Numbered from the stretch's first letter, positions 42,747 to 52,172 are shown. The stretch: DNA of 64,000 nucleotides from Pseudomonadota bacterium (GCA_023457495.1 JAEWLQ010000062.1:14947-78946), one strand, 5' to 3'. Notes: generated from the sequence alone by a model not told the origin. Numbers and translations are program-made.

Positions 42747-44132
42747 TCATCCCGTCAGGGTTCTCAACAGGTTTTGATAGTCCTCACCGACGCGCTGCTC
42801 CGCCACGCGCAAATCCTTGATGCGCCCGCAGGCGTGCAAAACGGTGGTGTGATCGCGCCCGCCGAAGGCATCGCCGATCTCCGGCAAGCTGTGCGTCGTC
42901 AATTCTTTTGCGAGCGCCATCGCAACCTGGCGCGGACGAGCGATGGAGCGACTGCGGCGTTTTGAGAGCAGATCTGCGACGCGCACTTTGTAGTAGTCAG
43001 CCACGGTCTTCTGAATATTTTCGATAGTGATCAATTTCGCCTGCAATGTCAGCAGGTCTTTCAACGCTTCCTTGGTGAATTCGAGCGTGATCGGGCGCCC
43101 GGTGAACCGCGAGTTCGCGACCACGCGCTTCAGCGCACCTTCGAGCTCGCGCACGTTGGATCGGATGCGTTTCGCGATGAAGAACGCGACTTCTTCCGGC
43201 AACTGCACGTTCGTCGCCTGCGCCTTGCCGATGAGAATCGCCACGCAGGTCTCGAGCTCCGGCGGTTCGATCGCGACGGTAAGGCCCCATCCGAAGCGGG
43301 ATTTCAAGCGCTCTTCGAGTCCCGAGACTTCCTTCGGATAACGATCGCAGGTCACGATCACCTGCTGCTGCCCTTCGAGCAATGCGTTGAACGTGTGAAA
43401 GAACTCTTCCTGCGAGCGATCCTTGTTTGCGAAGAACTGGATGTCGTCGATCAAGAGCGCATCGAGCGAGCGATACGCCGTCTTGAACTCGTTCATCTTG
43501 TTGTGCTGGAGCGCGATGACCATGTCGCTCACGAATCGCTCGGAATGGATGTACGCGACACGCGCTTCGGAATCGCGCGCCTTGATCGCGTGACCCACGG
43601 CCTGCATCAGGTGTGTCTTGCCGAGACCGACGCCGCCGTAGATGAACAGCGGGTTGTACGCACGGCCGGGATTTTCCGCGACCTGCACGGCCGCCGCTTT
43701 CGCGAGCTGGTTGCTCTTGCCCTCGACGAATCCGTCGAAGGTGAAATCCGGATTCAGCCGGACGCCGACGACGATGCCTTCGCTGCGTTTCGGCCGCGCC
43801 GCGGGTTGCGGCTCGACCTCCGCGGGCCGGATGTTATCCACCGGGCGCGAACCCACTTCCACGGTCACGATGGGCGCATCACCCTCGACGAATCGCCGGA
43901 CGATCTCCCCCAGACGCGACAATAAGTGCGCGTTGACCCAGTCCACCGCGAACCGGTTGGGGGCCAGGAGCTTCAGCGAACCGCTGCTCTCGACGGCCTG
44001 CAGCGGACGCACCCAGGTATTGAAGTGCTCGCCCGGCAATTCCTCTTCGAGCGCCCGCACGCAGCGCGCCCACAATCCGCTGTCCGCGGAGGTGGATTCT
44101 CCCGGGGTCGATGGACGAGAGGCTGCGTTCAC
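42747..44132 (-). CDS. dnaA: Chromosomal replication initiator protein DnaA
   Basis: 461-residue AAA+ initiator that binds DnaA boxes and opens oriC. Domain I begins LWARCVRALEEELPGEHFNT. Domain III has Walker A IYGGVGLGKTHLMQAVGHAI, Walker B LLIDDIQFFANKD and sensor regions. Domain IV, the box-binding part, has RPRQVAMALAKELTTHSLPE then IGDAFGGRDHTTVLHACGRI. Full length. The start is GTG at 44130-44132 with no strong ribosome site, a common feature that limits initiator synthesis. It diverges from rpmH, marking the point where gene direction switches. Confidence 0.98.
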   Translation of the reverse strand: MNAASRPSTPGESTSADSGLWARCVRALEEELPGEHFNTWVRPLQAVESSGSLKLLAPNRFAVDWVNAHLLSRLGEIVRRFVEGDAPIVTVEVGSRPVDNIRPAEVEPQPAARPKRSEGIVVGVRLNPDFTFDGFVEGKSNQLAKAAAVQVAENPGRAYNPLFIYGGVGLGKTHLMQAVGHAIKARDSEARVAYIHSERFVSDMVIALQHNKMNEFKTAYRSLDALLIDDIQFFANKDRSQEEFFHTFNALLEGQQQVIVTCDRYPKEVSGLEERLKSRFGWGLTVAIEPPELETCVAILIGKAQATNVQLPEEVAFFIAKRIRSNVRELEGALKRVVANSRFTGRPITLEFTKEALKDLLTLQAKLITIENIQKTVADYYKVRVADLLSKRRSRSIARPRQVAMALAKELTTHSLPEIGDAFGGRDHTTVLHACGRIKDLRVAEQRVGEDYQNLLRTLTG

Positions 44133-44217
44133 GAGTCGTGGTGTTCCGTCATCTGGGGGGCGGGGGAAAAAGGGGTGCGAAGTCTAGCCAATCCGCCGAC
44201 CATTCAGGAGAGTTGTA

Positions 44218-44247
44218 TTGACACCCAAGGGGCCCGCTGCGTACCCT
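44218..44247 (+). promoter_or_regulatory. Sigma-70-type promoter for rpmH
   Basis: TTGACA at 44218-44223 and TACCCT at 44242-44247 with an 18-bp spacer. The -35 is perfect; the -10 keeps T, A and the final T. It lies 46 bp before the rpmH ATG and points to the rpmH-rnpA-yidD-yidC operon. Confidence 0.6.
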
Positions 44248-44293
44248 TCCCGCCCTTTTTTTCGAGAGATCAGCGGCTTCGGGGCCGGTCATC

Positions 44294-44428
44294 ATGAAAC
44301 GCACTTATCAGCCGAGCAAGATCAAGCGCAAACGCGCCACCGGATTTCGCGCACGCATGAAAACCGCCGGCGGTCAGAAGGTTCTCGCGCGCCGCCGCTC
44401 CAAGGGACGCAAGAAGATCGTTCCCTGA
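44294..44428 (+). CDS. rpmH: 50S ribosomal protein L34
   Basis: 44-residue highly basic ribosomal protein. The sequence starts MKRTYQPSKIKRKRATGFRA and contains RMKTAGGQKVLARRRSKGRK, the universal L34 pattern, ending KIVP. Length is exactly typical. First gene of the plus-strand origin operon, 30 bp before rnpA. Confidence 0.98.
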   Translation: MKRTYQPSKIKRKRATGFRARMKTAGGQKVLARRRSKGRKKIVP

Positions 44429-44458
44429 CGCGCAAGCGTCGTGTGAGCGCGGGCCGCC

Positions 44459-44827
44459 ATGGAGCCCAGCCCTAAGCCCAGCTCCAGACGCTCGCAGCTC
44501 GGCGCCGAGAAGCGCCTGCGCAGCAAGCTGCAATTCGATGCGATCTACGCCGGTGGTCGTCGGCTCGATGACCGATTTTTCGGACTTCGCGTCAAACCCA
44601 ACGGGCTCGATCATCCCCGCATCGGACTGGCCGTCGCGATAAAAACCATGGGAAATGCCGTGGCGCGCAATCGGCTGCGTCGCCTGGTGCGCGAAAGCTT
44701 CCGGCTCGCACAACACGATCTGCCGCCGGTCGACATCGTGGTTGCCGCAAAAAATCCATCGCGCGAGGCGCCCGCGCCGACGTTGCGTGCTAGCCTCGCG
44801 GCCCTTTGGCAACGCGTCGCAAAATGA
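44459..44827 (+). CDS. rnpA: Ribonuclease P protein component
   Basis: 122-residue protein subunit that helps RNase P RNA bind and cleave pre-tRNA. Family blocks are RLRSKLQFDAIYAGGRR, FFGLRVKPNG, RIGLAVAIKTMGNAVARNRL and RRLVRESFR, the last two carrying the conserved RNR motif. The ATG at 44459 opens a short charged extension (MEPSPKPSSRRSQLGAEKRL). The stop overlaps the yidD start as ATGA. Confidence 0.96.
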   Translation: MEPSPKPSSRRSQLGAEKRLRSKLQFDAIYAGGRRLDDRFFGLRVKPNGLDHPRIGLAVAIKTMGNAVARNRLRRLVRESFRLAQHDLPPVDIVVAAKNPSREAPAPTLRASLAALWQRVAK

Positions 44828-45060
44828 TGCGCCACGTCCTGAAAATCCTGATTCGCGCCTACCAGCTGGTGCTGAGTCCCCTGCTGGGACCGAGCTGCCG
44901 TTTCTATCCCTCGTGCTCGCACTACGCGATCGAGGCGATCGAAGCACATGGCGCGCTTCGCGGGACCTGGCTCACGGTCAGGCGCATCTCCCGTTGTCAT
45001 CCCTGGAATGAGGGCGGCTTCGATCCCGTCCCGGCCTGTCACAAACATTCTCATGACTAA
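44824..45060 (+). CDS. yidD: Membrane protein insertion efficiency factor YidD
   Basis: 78-residue small membrane-associated protein that aids YidC-dependent insertion. Family signatures are intact: IRAYQLVLSPLLGPSCRFYP, SCSHYAIEAIEAHGALRG and RRISRCHPWNEGGFDPVP. ATGs at 44824 and 44827 are both possible; the first overlaps the rnpA stop. The 3' end overlaps yidC by eight bases, showing tight coupling. Confidence 0.96.
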   Translation: MMRHVLKILIRAYQLVLSPLLGPSCRFYPSCSHYAIEAIEAHGALRGTWLTVRRISRCHPWNEGGFDPVPACHKHSHD

Positions 45061-46783
45061 CAATATTCGCGTCTTCCTGTGGCTGGGCCTGGGCCTCGCC
45101 CTGTACCTGAACTACACGCAGTGGCAGATGGACTTCGGTCCGAAGCCGGCCACGTCGGCTGTCACTGGCGGTTCTGCAACGGTAGCGCCTTCCATGGCCG
45201 ATACCGTCCCGCAAGCGGCACAATCCATCGAGGTGCCGGCTGCGGGCCCTGGCATCCCACCCCCGGCGGCTGCTGCCGGTGGCGCCATTTCGACGACCGC
45301 CCCGGCAATCGAAGCGCAGACCTCGGGCACCGTGCGCGTGCAGACCGAAGTCCTCGTACTCGACATCGATCTGCGCGGCGGCACTCTCGTGCGCGCCGAG
45401 TTGCCCGGCTACCCCGTGGTGAAGGGACAGCCCGAACCCATGGTGCTCTTCAATCGGGACAGCCCCGCGACGGAATACGTCCTGCAATCGGGTCTGGGTG
45501 GCCTCAAAGCGGAAGACATGCGGCCCAACCACCTGGCCGTCTTCTCGAGCGAGCAGCGCAAGTACGAATTCGCGGCGGGTCAGCAGGAACTGCGCGTGCC
45601 GCTCACGTGGACCGACGACACCGGCGTGAAGGTCACGAAGACCTTCATCTTCACCCGCGATGGGTTCGCGATCGGCCTCGAGTACCAGGTGGTCAACGGC
45701 AGCCCGTCACCCTGGGTTGCGTTCCCGTACGCGCGCATCCTCCGCACGGACCCGGCCGTCGAGCGCTCCATGTTCAAGGTGGAGAGCTTCTCGTTCCGCG
45801 GTCCCGCGTTCTTCGGCCCGAAAAGTCCGGGCGACAAGAATCTGTACCACAAGGTGCCGCTCGAGGATGCGCACAAGTGGAAGCTCCCGGCAGGCGTGGT
45901 CGATGGCTGGGTCGCCGGTCTGCAGCATCACTTCGTGAGCGCGATCGTTCCGGACCGCACGAAGCCATACGACCTCTCGCTCGCGGTGACCGACCGCCAG
46001 TACATGCTCGGCGTTACGGGCGGGGCGCAGTCGATCGCGCCGGGCGCGACCGCGGTCGTGAATGAAACGCTCTTCGTCGGACCGAAACTGCAGCGCCAGC
46101 TGCAGGCACTGCATCCCGAGCTCGACCGCGTGGCCGACTACGGCATCCTGCACCTGCTCTCGAAGCCGCTGTTCTGGCTGCTCGATCACGCGCACAGCTG
46201 GGTGGGCAACTGGGGTCTCGCGATCATCCTCGTGACCCTGCTGCTCAAGCTGCTGTTCTATCCGCTGTCGGAGAAGGCCGGCCGTTCGATGGCGCGGATG
46301 CGCGCGCTCGCGCCGCGCATGAAGGCGCTGCAGGAAACCTACAAGGATGACCGCGCAAAGCTCGGCCAGGCGACGATGGACCTGTACCGCACGGAGAAGG
46401 TGAATCCGCTCGCGGGCTGTCTGCCGATGCTGATCCAGATGCCAGTGTTCCTGGCGTTCTACTGGGTGTTGCTCGAGAGCGTTGAGATGCGCCAGGCGCC
46501 GTTCTTCGGCTGGATCAACGACCTGTCCGCGCGCGATCCGTTCTTCATCCTGCCGGCGCTCAACGGCCTCGCGATGTGGGTCCAGTACAAACTGAATCCG
46601 CCGCCGCCGGATCCGATGCAGGCGAAGATCTTCCAGTTCATGCCGATCGTCTTCTCGGTCATGTTCGCGCTGTTCCCCGCCGGCCTGGTGCTGTACTGGG
46701 TCACGAACACGGGTCTTTCGATCGCCCAGCAGTGGAACATCAACCGGCGCATCGCGGCCGAGGACAAGGCGCGCAAGAAGTAG
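45053..46783 (+). CDS. yidC: Membrane protein insertase YidC
   Basis: 576-residue insertase for inner-membrane proteins. The N-terminal helix (IRVFLWLGLGLALYLNYTQW) is followed by a variable linker and a large periplasmic beta domain (to about residue 350), as in other gram-negative YidC. The conserved core begins at WLLDHAHSWVGNWGLAIILV, with the positively charged loop region (SMARMRALAPRMKALQETYK), NPLAGCLPMLIQMPVFLAFY and the final helices IFQFMPIVFSVMFALFPAGL and YWVTNTGLSIAQQWNINRR. ATG 45053 was chosen over upstream in-frame codons because it starts the standard MTNN...W leader. Confidence 0.97.
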   Translation: MTNNIRVFLWLGLGLALYLNYTQWQMDFGPKPATSAVTGGSATVAPSMADTVPQAAQSIEVPAAGPGIPPPAAAAGGAISTTAPAIEAQTSGTVRVQTEVLVLDIDLRGGTLVRAELPGYPVVKGQPEPMVLFNRDSPATEYVLQSGLGGLKAEDMRPNHLAVFSSEQRKYEFAAGQQELRVPLTWTDDTGVKVTKTFIFTRDGFAIGLEYQVVNGSPSPWVAFPYARILRTDPAVERSMFKVESFSFRGPAFFGPKSPGDKNLYHKVPLEDAHKWKLPAGVVDGWVAGLQHHFVSAIVPDRTKPYDLSLAVTDRQYMLGVTGGAQSIAPGATAVVNETLFVGPKLQRQLQALHPELDRVADYGILHLLSKPLFWLLDHAHSWVGNWGLAIILVTLLLKLLFYPLSEKAGRSMARMRALAPRMKALQETYKDDRAKLGQATMDLYRTEKVNPLAGCLPMLIQMPVFLAFYWVLLESVEMRQAPFFGWINDLSARDPFFILPALNGLAMWVQYKLNPPPPDPMQAKIFQFMPIVFSVMFALFPAGLVLYWVTNTGLSIAQQWNINRRIAAEDKARKK

Positions 46784-46839
46784 CGCGCCGCGCGTCGGAG
46801 TAAACTCGCGTGGCGCGGCACGAAGCCGCGTCCACGCGC

Positions 46840-48192
46840 ATGACTCATCCCGACACCATCGTCGCAGCGGCAACGCCTCCCGGACGCGGGGGCGTCGGGG
46901 TGGTGCGGCTGTCCGGATCGAAGGCGCCGGAGATCGCGGCCAACGTGCTCGGCGATCTGCCACCGCCGCGGCTGGCGACGCTGACACCATTTCTCGACGA
47001 ATGCGGCAGCGCGATCGACGTCGGCATCGCATTGTTCTTCCCCGGCCCGCATTCCTACACCGGCGAGCACGTGCTCGAGCTGCAGGGCCATGGCGGACCG
47101 GTGGTGCTGGAACGGCTGATCGAACGCTGCCTCGCCCTGGGGGCGCGCCGCGCGCGTCCCGGCGAATTCACCGAACGCGCCTTCCTCAACGACAAGATCG
47201 ATCTCGCGCAGGCGGAAGCCGTGGCGGACCTCATCGATGCGGGATCGCGCGATGCCGCCCGCGCGGCGATGCGCTCGCTGCAGGGTGAATTCTCCGGCAT
47301 GGTCCAGGGACTCACCGATGCGCTGATCGACCTGCGCACCTACGTCGAAGCCGCGATCGATTTCCCGGAGGAGGAGATCGATTTCCTCGCCGACGCCGCG
47401 CTGACCGATCGCCTAACTAGCGTTCGCGGCCATTTCGACGCGGTGGCCGCCGCCGCGCGCCAGGGCCGCCTGCTGCGCGACGGCATCACGGTGGTGCTCG
47501 CGGGCCGTCCCAACACTGGGAAGTCCAGCCTGCTCAACCGCCTCGCGGGCTACGACGCCGCGATCGTCACGGCCATCCCGGGCACGACCCGCGACATCGT
47601 GCGCGAGCGGATCGACATCGATGGTCTGCCGCTGCACGTGCTCGACACCGCCGGTCTGCGCGAGTCGGAAGACGTGGTGGAGCGCGAGGGCGTGCGGCGC
47701 GCCGCCGCCGAAATGTCGCGCGCCGACCGCGTGTTGTTCGTGATCGACTCGGCCGAGGATCCGGATGCACGTGCGTTCGCGGAAGAACGCGGCCGGCTAC
47801 CCGCCGACGTGCCGGTCACGCTCGTCTTCAACAAGATAGACCTCGCATCGGGTTTGCCCGTAAGCGAAACCATTTCGGGACCACCTCGCGTTCACGTTTC
47901 GGCGGTGACCGGCGACGGACTCGACGTGCTGCGCGTGCACCTCAAGGATTGCGTCAGCTACCAGAGCGCGGACAGTGGCAGCATCTCCGCGCGGCGCCGC
48001 CACCTGGACGCGCTGGCGCGCGCGCGGCAGTGCGTCGAGATCGCAGCGCACCAACTCGCCGAGCGGCGCGCGGGCGAGCTCGTCGCCGAGGAATTACGCG
48101 CTGCACAACGGGCGCTCGAAGAGATAACCGGAATATTCACCGCGGATGACTTGTTAGGCCGTATCTTCGGATCGTTCTGCATAGGAAAATAG
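46840..48192 (+). CDS. mnmE: tRNA modification GTPase MnmE
   Basis: 450-residue GTPase that works with MnmG to make 5-carboxymethylaminomethyl uridine at tRNA wobble positions. The N-terminal tetrahydrofolate domain has TIVAAATPPGRGGVGVVRLS and HVLELQGHGGPVVLERL, with RPGEFTERAFLNDKIDLAQA. The G domain has G1 AGRPNTGKSSLLN, G2/G3 IPGTTRD and DTAGLRE, and G4 NKID. The C-terminus is the diagnostic FCIGK. ATG 46840 starts MTHPDTIVAA; a farther upstream start is unnecessary. mnmG is about 4 kb downstream rather than adjacent. Confidence 0.98.
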   Translation: MTHPDTIVAAATPPGRGGVGVVRLSGSKAPEIAANVLGDLPPPRLATLTPFLDECGSAIDVGIALFFPGPHSYTGEHVLELQGHGGPVVLERLIERCLALGARRARPGEFTERAFLNDKIDLAQAEAVADLIDAGSRDAARAAMRSLQGEFSGMVQGLTDALIDLRTYVEAAIDFPEEEIDFLADAALTDRLTSVRGHFDAVAAAARQGRLLRDGITVVLAGRPNTGKSSLLNRLAGYDAAIVTAIPGTTRDIVRERIDIDGLPLHVLDTAGLRESEDVVEREGVRRAAAEMSRADRVLFVIDSAEDPDARAFAEERGRLPADVPVTLVFNKIDLASGLPVSETISGPPRVHVSAVTGDGLDVLRVHLKDCVSYQSADSGSISARRRHLDALARARQCVEIAAHQLAERRAGELVAEELRAAQRALEEITGIFTADDLLGRIFGSFCIGK

Positions 48193-48196
48193 GCGC

Positions 48197-48625
48197 GTGT
48201 CGGTAGGCAACCCCTGTCATCCCCCGAAAGACGTCCAGCAGGCTCTCGAGAGCCTGTTCGGCCAGCCTGTCGGTCACGTGAAGGTGATCCAGTATTCCAT
48301 CTACGTGCGTTTCCACTGGCGCGCGATCGCGACCACGCGGCCGAACCGCATCTACCTGCGCGGCAGCGGCAAAGAGTTCTTCGCCGACGGACCGCTGGTA
48401 TTGCACGAGTACTTCCACGTGCTCAGGCAATGGGCCACGGGCGATCTGACGATCCCGGCCTATCTGATGGAATGTTTCCGCCGCGGCTACTGGGACAACC
48501 GCTTCGAAGTCGAAGCGCGCGAGTTCACGTCCACGGAGATCTTCCGCTACCGCTCGCTGCTCGCGCAGCACCGCGCCACGGAGCTGCCGCCCGGCGTGCG
48601 CGCGCTGCGCCGCCGCACGGCCTGA
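48197..48625 (+). CDS. Small HExxH-containing protein, putative metallopeptidase-like
   Basis: 142-residue protein I do not recognise as a named family. The notable feature is HEYFHVLRQWATGD at about residues 70-83, which contains HExxH, followed by YLMECFRRGYWDNRFEVEAR, where a glutamate in an FExEA-type context could be a third zinc ligand. This gives a gluzincin-like HExxH...E layout with a short linker, similar to DUF4157-type proteins. No signal peptide. GTG start at 48197, four bases after the mnmE stop, so it is probably co-transcribed. Enzymatic activity is inference from the motif. Confidence 0.75.
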   Translation: MSVGNPCHPPKDVQQALESLFGQPVGHVKVIQYSIYVRFHWRAIATTRPNRIYLRGSGKEFFADGPLVLHEYFHVLRQWATGDLTIPAYLMECFRRGYWDNRFEVEAREFTSTEIFRYRSLLAQHRATELPPGVRALRRRTA

Positions 48626-49810
48626 CTACCCGAGCAGTCCTTCGCGGCGATACAGCCGGCCTGCTACGAACGTCAGCAACACGCCGTACACGAGCGTACT
48701 GATCACCGAAATCGCGACGTGCAGCGGCACGATCTCCTCGGCGCGCACCAGCGTCGTGAGCAGCAGGTGCTGACTCAGGAACGGCACGAACATCAGCGAC
48801 GACTTGGCCTGCAGTCCCAGCATTCCGGCGAACATCAGCGGCAGGGTCGGGATCGTGATGACGAGGCCGAGATACGTCTGCGCTTCGCGATAACTCTTCG
48901 CGAATCCCGACACGATGCTGAGATAGGCCGCGCCGAACAGCACCAGCGGCGCGCAGCAGGCGATCATGCGCAGCGCCGCTGACGGACCCAGGTTCGCCGT
49001 GCTGCCGAGCTGTTCGAGCCCCACGAAACTCATGGCCACCGCGAACATGCAGATGGTCAGCACCAGCGAGATGAACATGTACGCGGCGGCCGCGAGCACC
49101 TTGCCGTACACCAGATTCTCGCGAGGCACCGGCGAGGTCAGCAGCACTTCGAGCGAGCCGCGCTCGCGTTCGCCCGCGGTCGCGTCGATGGCCAGGTACA
49201 GGCCGCCGAACAGCATCGACAGCAGCACCAGGTAGGTCATCATGTTGAGCACGAGCACGGAACGGCTCGAGGGCGTCGAGACGTCTATCTCCTGCACGGA
49301 GATCGGCAGGACGGAGATCGGATCGATGCCGCGCGCGAGGAATCGCAGCTGCGCGATGTCCAGCCCGTATTGCGCGACCAGCGTGCGCACGCGATTCACG
49401 CCGCGGCGGTCGAAGCCGCGCGAGCTGTCGGAGTAGAGCGCCACCGGGGCGGGCTGGCCTTCCTGCAGCCGCGCGCCGAAGTCCTCGGGAATATCGAGGA
49501 TCACCTTGTGGGTTTGCGCGACGATCGCGGCGCGCGCGGCGGCCTCGTCGAACGTCACCTTCTCGATGTCGACGCCGCGCGCCTCGAGGTACGCGAGCAG
49601 GTTCGGCGCACGGTCCGCGTGATTCACGGCCACGCTGATGTTCTCGTCGGACTGGACCTCGAACCGCGAAATCATGAACTGCACGAGGAAGGCGAGCAGC
49701 ACCGGGCCGAGCACCGGACCGAACACCAGCGCGGACAGCAGCGTGCGCCGGTCGCGCAGGTTCTCGCGAAACTCCTTGCGGAAGACCGCCCAGATTCCCT
49801 GCAGGCTCAA
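48626..49810 (-). CDS. ABC-2 type transporter permease (NatB-like)
   Basis: 394-residue permease of the Na+/drug exporter NatB group. An N-terminal segment KEFRENLRDRRTLLSALVFG leads to a helix, a large extracytoplasmic domain (about 45-175), then five or more helices including LVLNMMTYLVLLSMLFGGLY and ICMFAVAMSFVGLEQLG. The cytoplasmic motif ERERGSLEVLLTSPVPRENL is characteristic. It overlaps the ATPase gene by four bases. The stop abuts the convergent HExxH gene stop with no gap. Confidence 0.9.
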   Translation of the reverse strand: MSLQGIWAVFRKEFRENLRDRRTLLSALVFGPVLGPVLLAFLVQFMISRFEVQSDENISVAVNHADRAPNLLAYLEARGVDIEKVTFDEAAARAAIVAQTHKVILDIPEDFGARLQEGQPAPVALYSDSSRGFDRRGVNRVRTLVAQYGLDIAQLRFLARGIDPISVLPISVQEIDVSTPSSRSVLVLNMMTYLVLLSMLFGGLYLAIDATAGERERGSLEVLLTSPVPRENLVYGKVLAAAAYMFISLVLTICMFAVAMSFVGLEQLGSTANLGPSAALRMIACCAPLVLFGAAYLSIVSGFAKSYREAQTYLGLVITIPTLPLMFAGMLGLQAKSSLMFVPFLSQHLLLTTLVRAEEIVPLHVAISVISTLVYGVLLTFVAGRLYRREGLLG

Positions 49811-50544
49811 GGTGCCTTTCCTTCACCGTTGCTGTTCATCAGGCTCACGAACGCGTCTTCGAGCTGCGCGTTGCCCGTGCGGGTGCGGATGTCGGCGAGT
49901 GCGCCGGCGGCCACCACCTGGCCGTTGGCGATCACGACGACTTCGTCGCAGAGCTGCTCGACTTCCTGCATCACGTGGCTGGAGAACAGCACGCAGTGCC
50001 CGGCATCGCGCAACTGTCCCAGCAGTTTGCGCAGACCGCGCACCGCCATGACGTCGAGCCCGTTGGTGGGCTCATCCAGCAGTACGTTGCGCGGCTTGTG
50101 GATCAGCGCCCGCGCCAGGGCGGTCTTGAGTTTCTGGCCCTGCGAAAAGCCCTTGGCGAGCCGGTCCGCGAATGGCTGCATCTCGAGTAGTTCGATCAGC
50201 TCGGCCGCGCGCCGCGCGCGATCCGGGCGCGACATGCCGTGCAGCTCGCCGAAGTACTCCACGTTCTCGCGGGCGGTGAGGTGGCTGTAGACGCCCGCGC
50301 CGTGCGACAACACGCCGATCGAACGCCGCGCGGTCAGCGGATCCGCGAGCACGCTTACGCCGTCGACGAAGGCGTCGCCCGAATTCGGCCGCAGCACCGT
50401 GTACAACATGCGCAGCGTGGTGGACTTGCCGGCGCCGTTGGCGCCCAACAACCCGGTGATCTGCCCGTCGCGCGCGGTGAAGCTCACGCCGCGCACGGCG
50501 GCGACGCGGCCGAAGGACTTGGTGAGTTCACGGGCTTCGAGCAT
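49807..50544 (-). CDS. ABC transporter ATP-binding protein (NatA-like)
   Basis: 245-residue ATPase partner of the overlapping permease. Walker A is LLGANGAGKSTTLRMLYTVL, the signature FSQGQKLKTALARALIHKP, Walker B NVLLDEPTNGLD and the H-loop FSSHVM. The pair resembles NatAB sodium exporters, but the actual substrate cannot be told from sequence. First gene of the two-gene operon; three bases separate its start from the upstream hydrolase stop at 50548, so the hydrolase may belong to the same transcript. Confidence 0.93.
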   Translation of the reverse strand: MLEARELTKSFGRVAAVRGVSFTARDGQITGLLGANGAGKSTTLRMLYTVLRPNSGDAFVDGVSVLADPLTARRSIGVLSHGAGVYSHLTARENVEYFGELHGMSRPDRARRAAELIELLEMQPFADRLAKGFSQGQKLKTALARALIHKPRNVLLDEPTNGLDVMAVRGLRKLLGQLRDAGHCVLFSSHVMQEVEQLCDEVVVIANGQVVAAGALADIRTRTGNAQLEDAFVSLMNSNGEGKAP

Positions 50545-50547
50545 CGG

Positions 50548-52020
50548 TCAGGGCGCAGGTCCGGAAAGGGTGATGAAAAAAGGCATCGGCCGCAGCTTTC
50601 CGACGCACGAGGTGTTGAGACCCTTCGCCGTGCCCGAGGCCACGAAACTTTCGATGATGCGGTCCACGCAGGGTGTGATGAGCTGACCGTGGCCATGGCC
50701 CGCGACGATGATGTGTTCGCTGTCGGTGAAGGCCTGCTGCGCCAGCGTCGCGTATTCGGGTGGCGTGACCGGATCGTCGGCGCCGGACAACAACAGCGCC
50801 GCGGCCTTGCTTTCGAGCGGCGCATGAAGATCCGCGTCGACCACGCCACGCGGCCAATCGCGACAGGCCTGCATGAGCTGTTCGACCATCTCGGCGCCCA
50901 TGTGAGTCGCCTCGAGCGCCGCGCGGTCGAGCTTGCCGGCTTCGATCAGCGGAATGTCTTCGCTGCAGGCCACGCTGTTGTGCATGCCGTACGCGAAGGC
51001 CTCATTCAGCGTGCGCGCGAACACGCGGAACTGGTTGGCCAGCGGGGTGTAGTTGCTCTCGCGCGCCGCGAGATGCAGTGACAGTGGCAGCAGCGCGGCC
51101 TGGTCGTCGTTGTAGCTGGCGAAACGCAGCACGGCGGACATGTGCCGTGACGTGAACTCGAAATCGAGTGGCTTGCCGCCCGCGTCGTTGATGGTGACGC
51201 GCGGCGGACTCGCGGCGAGCTTCGTGCGCAGGGCGCGGTAATCGGCGAACGGATCCGTGAAGGCCTTGGCGCACGCGGCGTCCTGCGCGCAACGCTCGAG
51301 GATTCGCTCCAGCGCACGCTCGGCGTCCACGGCGGTCGCGGGTCCGAGCACGGTGGCCGGATCCACGACGCCATCGAGGATCAGCGTGCGCGTCGCCTCC
51401 GGATAACGGCGCGCGTAGTGTTGCGCGACCCGCGTGCCGTAGGACTGGCCGTAGAGGTTGATGCGCGCGTAGCCCAGCGCGCGGCGCACCGAATCGAGGT
51501 CGCGCACGGCGACGCTGGTGGTGTACTGGCGCAGGTCGGAGGTTTTCAGCAGCTGGTCGCGACAGCGGGTCGCCTCCGGCCCGACCTCGATCTCGGAGAA
51601 TTTCTGGAAGAGGTCCGCGTCCATGTCGGGACAGTCGAGCCGGTGCGAGCGTCCCGTGCCGCGCTGGTCGACGAGGATGATGTCCCGGTTGCGGCGTACG
51701 CGTTCGAACGCGCCGGCGGCGGCGGTATACAGGTCCACGGCCGAACCGCCCGGGCCACCCGCGATCAGGAACAGCGGATCCTGGGCCTCGTTGAGACTGA
51801 TGGCCGGCACGCGCGCAATGAAGAGCTCGATCTTGCGCCCCTGCGGCTCATCGTAGTTTTCCGGAACGGAGAACCGGGCGCACTCGGCGGGCAGCGCGTG
51901 GATGCGGGCGGGATGTTCGAGACGGCAGGGCTCCAACGACGGCGTCGCAAGCGGCTGCGCCTGCGCGAACGCGAGAGGACCGAGCGTCAGAAGCCCTGCG
52001 AGCAGGCGAAGTCGCATCAT
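50548..52020 (-). CDS. Exported alpha/beta hydrolase, proline-iminopeptidase/tripeptidyl-aminopeptidase-like
   Basis: 490-residue secreted hydrolase. Signal peptide: RLLAGLLTLGPLAFAQAQ. The oxyanion region is LFLIAGGPGGSAVD and DQRGTGRS, the nucleophile elbow INLYGQSYGTRVAQHYARRY (GxSxG), the acid near LLLSGADDPVTPP and the histidine in IIVAGHGHGQ. The C-terminal TAP-like domain is typical of exported tripeptidyl aminopeptidases. It probably trims N-terminal residues from peptides outside the cytoplasm. ATGs at 52020 and 52017 are equivalent starts. Upstream of the NatAB-type genes on the same strand. Confidence 0.88.
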   Translation of the reverse strand: MMRLRLLAGLLTLGPLAFAQAQPLATPSLEPCRLEHPARIHALPAECARFSVPENYDEPQGRKIELFIARVPAISLNEAQDPLFLIAGGPGGSAVDLYTAAAGAFERVRRNRDIILVDQRGTGRSHRLDCPDMDADLFQKFSEIEVGPEATRCRDQLLKTSDLRQYTTSVAVRDLDSVRRALGYARINLYGQSYGTRVAQHYARRYPEATRTLILDGVVDPATVLGPATAVDAERALERILERCAQDAACAKAFTDPFADYRALRTKLAASPPRVTINDAGGKPLDFEFTSRHMSAVLRFASYNDDQAALLPLSLHLAARESNYTPLANQFRVFARTLNEAFAYGMHNSVACSEDIPLIEAGKLDRAALEATHMGAEMVEQLMQACRDWPRGVVDADLHAPLESKAAALLLSGADDPVTPPEYATLAQQAFTDSEHIIVAGHGHGQLITPCVDRIIESFVASGTAKGLNTSCVGKLRPMPFFITLSGPAP

Positions 52021-52172
52021 GCGGCGCGCAGGATACACGAGGCGTGTGAGCCCGCCGCCTGCGACGCCTCACGGAATGGCTGGCACTCATGCCCAGCGAA
52101 TACGGCGCTTCCGGCCGGAGTCCAGGCCCGAACAGCGGCCCGCCCGCGGTGGCGTCGACCGACCGGCGGGCC

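Noticed and set aside
43834..43842. DnaA-box-like TTATCCACC
   Set aside because: Single site within the dnaA coding sequence, not clustered.
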